From the NCBI RefSeq assembly GCF_025717675.1, contig NZ_JAJIRT010000001.1:1426001-1490000 (forward strand): a stretch of 64,000 nucleotides of DNA, written 5' to 3'. Under the pieces are notes generated by a model. It had not been told where the DNA came from and made no database searches. It was given only the letters and a program-made list of their open reading frames with translations. This DNA is from Paucibacter sp. DJ2R-2 (GTDB lineage Bacteria > Pseudomonadota > Gammaproteobacteria > Burkholderiales > Burkholderiaceae_C). The translations under genes were made by a program, and so were the position numbers. Within the stretch, counting starts at the first letter, position 1; each line of letters opens with the position of its first letter. Below are positions 63,473 to 64,000 of this stretch, in pieces.

Positions 63473-64000
63473 ATGAATGCACCCCAAGCAGCCGCAACGG
63501 ACGACCTGGAAAAAACCGACAGCCAGGACGCCGGTCTGAGCCCGGCCGAGGCTGCCCGCCTGCTGGCGCAAGATGGGCCCAATGAGCTGAGCCCGCCCAA
63601 GCACCGCACGGTCTGGCACATCCTGGCCGAGCTGATCCGCGAGCCCATGCTGCAGCTCTTGCTGGCGGCCGGCGCCATCTACCTGCTGCTGGGCAACCGC
63701 GGCGAGGCGCTGATGCTGCTGGCTTTTGTGTTGCTGACGGTGATCATCAGCGTCAGCCAGGAGCAACGCACGGCCAAGGTGCTGGAAGCCCTGCGCGACC
63801 TGACCAGCCCGCGCGCCCTGGTGCGGCGAGGCGGGCAGACCCTGCGCATCGCCGGCCGCGAGGTGGTCTGCGGTGACCTGCTGCTGCTGGAAGAAGGCGA
63901 TCGGGTGGCGGCCGATGGGCAGCTGTTGAGCAGCCATGACCTGCAGACCGACGAGTCCCTGCTCAGCGGCGAATCGGCGGCGGTGGAGAAGCGGCTGGGC
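63473..64000 (+). CDS. Cation-transporting P-type ATPase (partial)
   Basis: The first 176 codons of a P-type ATPase, cut by the window end. LSPAEAARLLAQDGPNELSP is the N-terminal cation-ATPase domain; LLLAFVLLTVIISVSQEQRT and LQTDESLLSGESAAVEK (the TGES-like loop) follow. The phosphorylation site DKTGT lies outside the window. It is probably of the Ca2+/P2A type. It diverges from the SHP operon. Confidence 0.85.
   Translation, partial: MNAPQAAATDDLEKTDSQDAGLSPAEAARLLAQDGPNELSPPKHRTVWHILAELIREPMLQLLLAAGAIYLLLGNRGEALMLLAFVLLTVIISVSQEQRTAKVLEALRDLTSPRALVRRGGQTLRIAGREVVCGDLLLLEEGDRVAADGQLLSSHDLQTDESLLSGESAAVEKRLG

Overview
The window is GC-rich chromosomal DNA that looks like a betaproteobacterium of the order Burkholderiales, probably a Roseateles/Mitsuaria/Paucibacter/Rubrivivax-type organism. 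The signs are a Bug-family solute-binding protein, ExeA/GspB, a C-terminal PEP-CTERM anchor, an SHP/diheme cytochrome c/cytochrome b cluster with a QseBC-like regulator pair, and the mnmG-rsmG-parA-parB neighbourhood. The lineage is inferred from gene content; no rRNA or tRNA gene was seen. The parABS genes and three parS sites place the window near the chromosome origin.

Layout. 1-8.9 kb: end of a diguanylate cyclase gene, a SulP anion transporter, then two non-coding blocks (1955-2206 and 5236-5768) that share one origin-like arrangement of DnaA boxes, a DnaA-trio tract and an AT-rich stretch. Between them lie a three-domain QueD-like protein, QueE and a GDSL lipoprotein. A MazG-like pyrophosphatase, a DnaQ-like exonuclease, a GNAT and a domesticated-looking AbrB/PIN pair follow. 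9-16.6 kb: an HNH-like protein divergent from a WYL regulator, cobalamin adenosyltransferase, a FadL porin, a D-lactate dehydrogenase and a lipoprotein. 16.6-21.5 kb: the prkA-yeaH-spoVR stress operon. 21.8-29.1 kb: parB, argC, acetyltransferases, parA, rsmG and mnmG.

29.2-41.8 kb: a YkgJ cysteine-cluster protein, a Bug protein, a DUF2061 protein, then a peptide-export locus on the minus strand (LuxR-type regulator, a 63-residue double-glycine peptide with two SPKGGW motifs, HlyD adaptor, C39-peptidase ABC exporter). Next come a coupled hydrolase/NatA/NatB operon, PspC, GST and Nudix. 41.9-53.1 kb: a TonB-dependent receptor, a DUF6502/lipoprotein pair, a Ser/Thr kinase-TPR protein, a thioredoxin-like protein, and gspA-gspB. 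53.1-57 kb: a run of short minus-strand genes of lower GC (SRPBCC, cupin, membrane proteins, DUF4272, YdjM-like) that may have been acquired. 57-64 kb: AlkD-like, RidA, a PEP-CTERM protein, a five-gene QseBC/SHP cytochrome operon, and the start of a P-type ATPase.

The three most interesting items are the twin origin-like modules, the LuxR-linked double-glycine peptide exporter, and the AbrB protein with a histone H1-like tail coupled to a PIN protein that has lost most catalytic acids.
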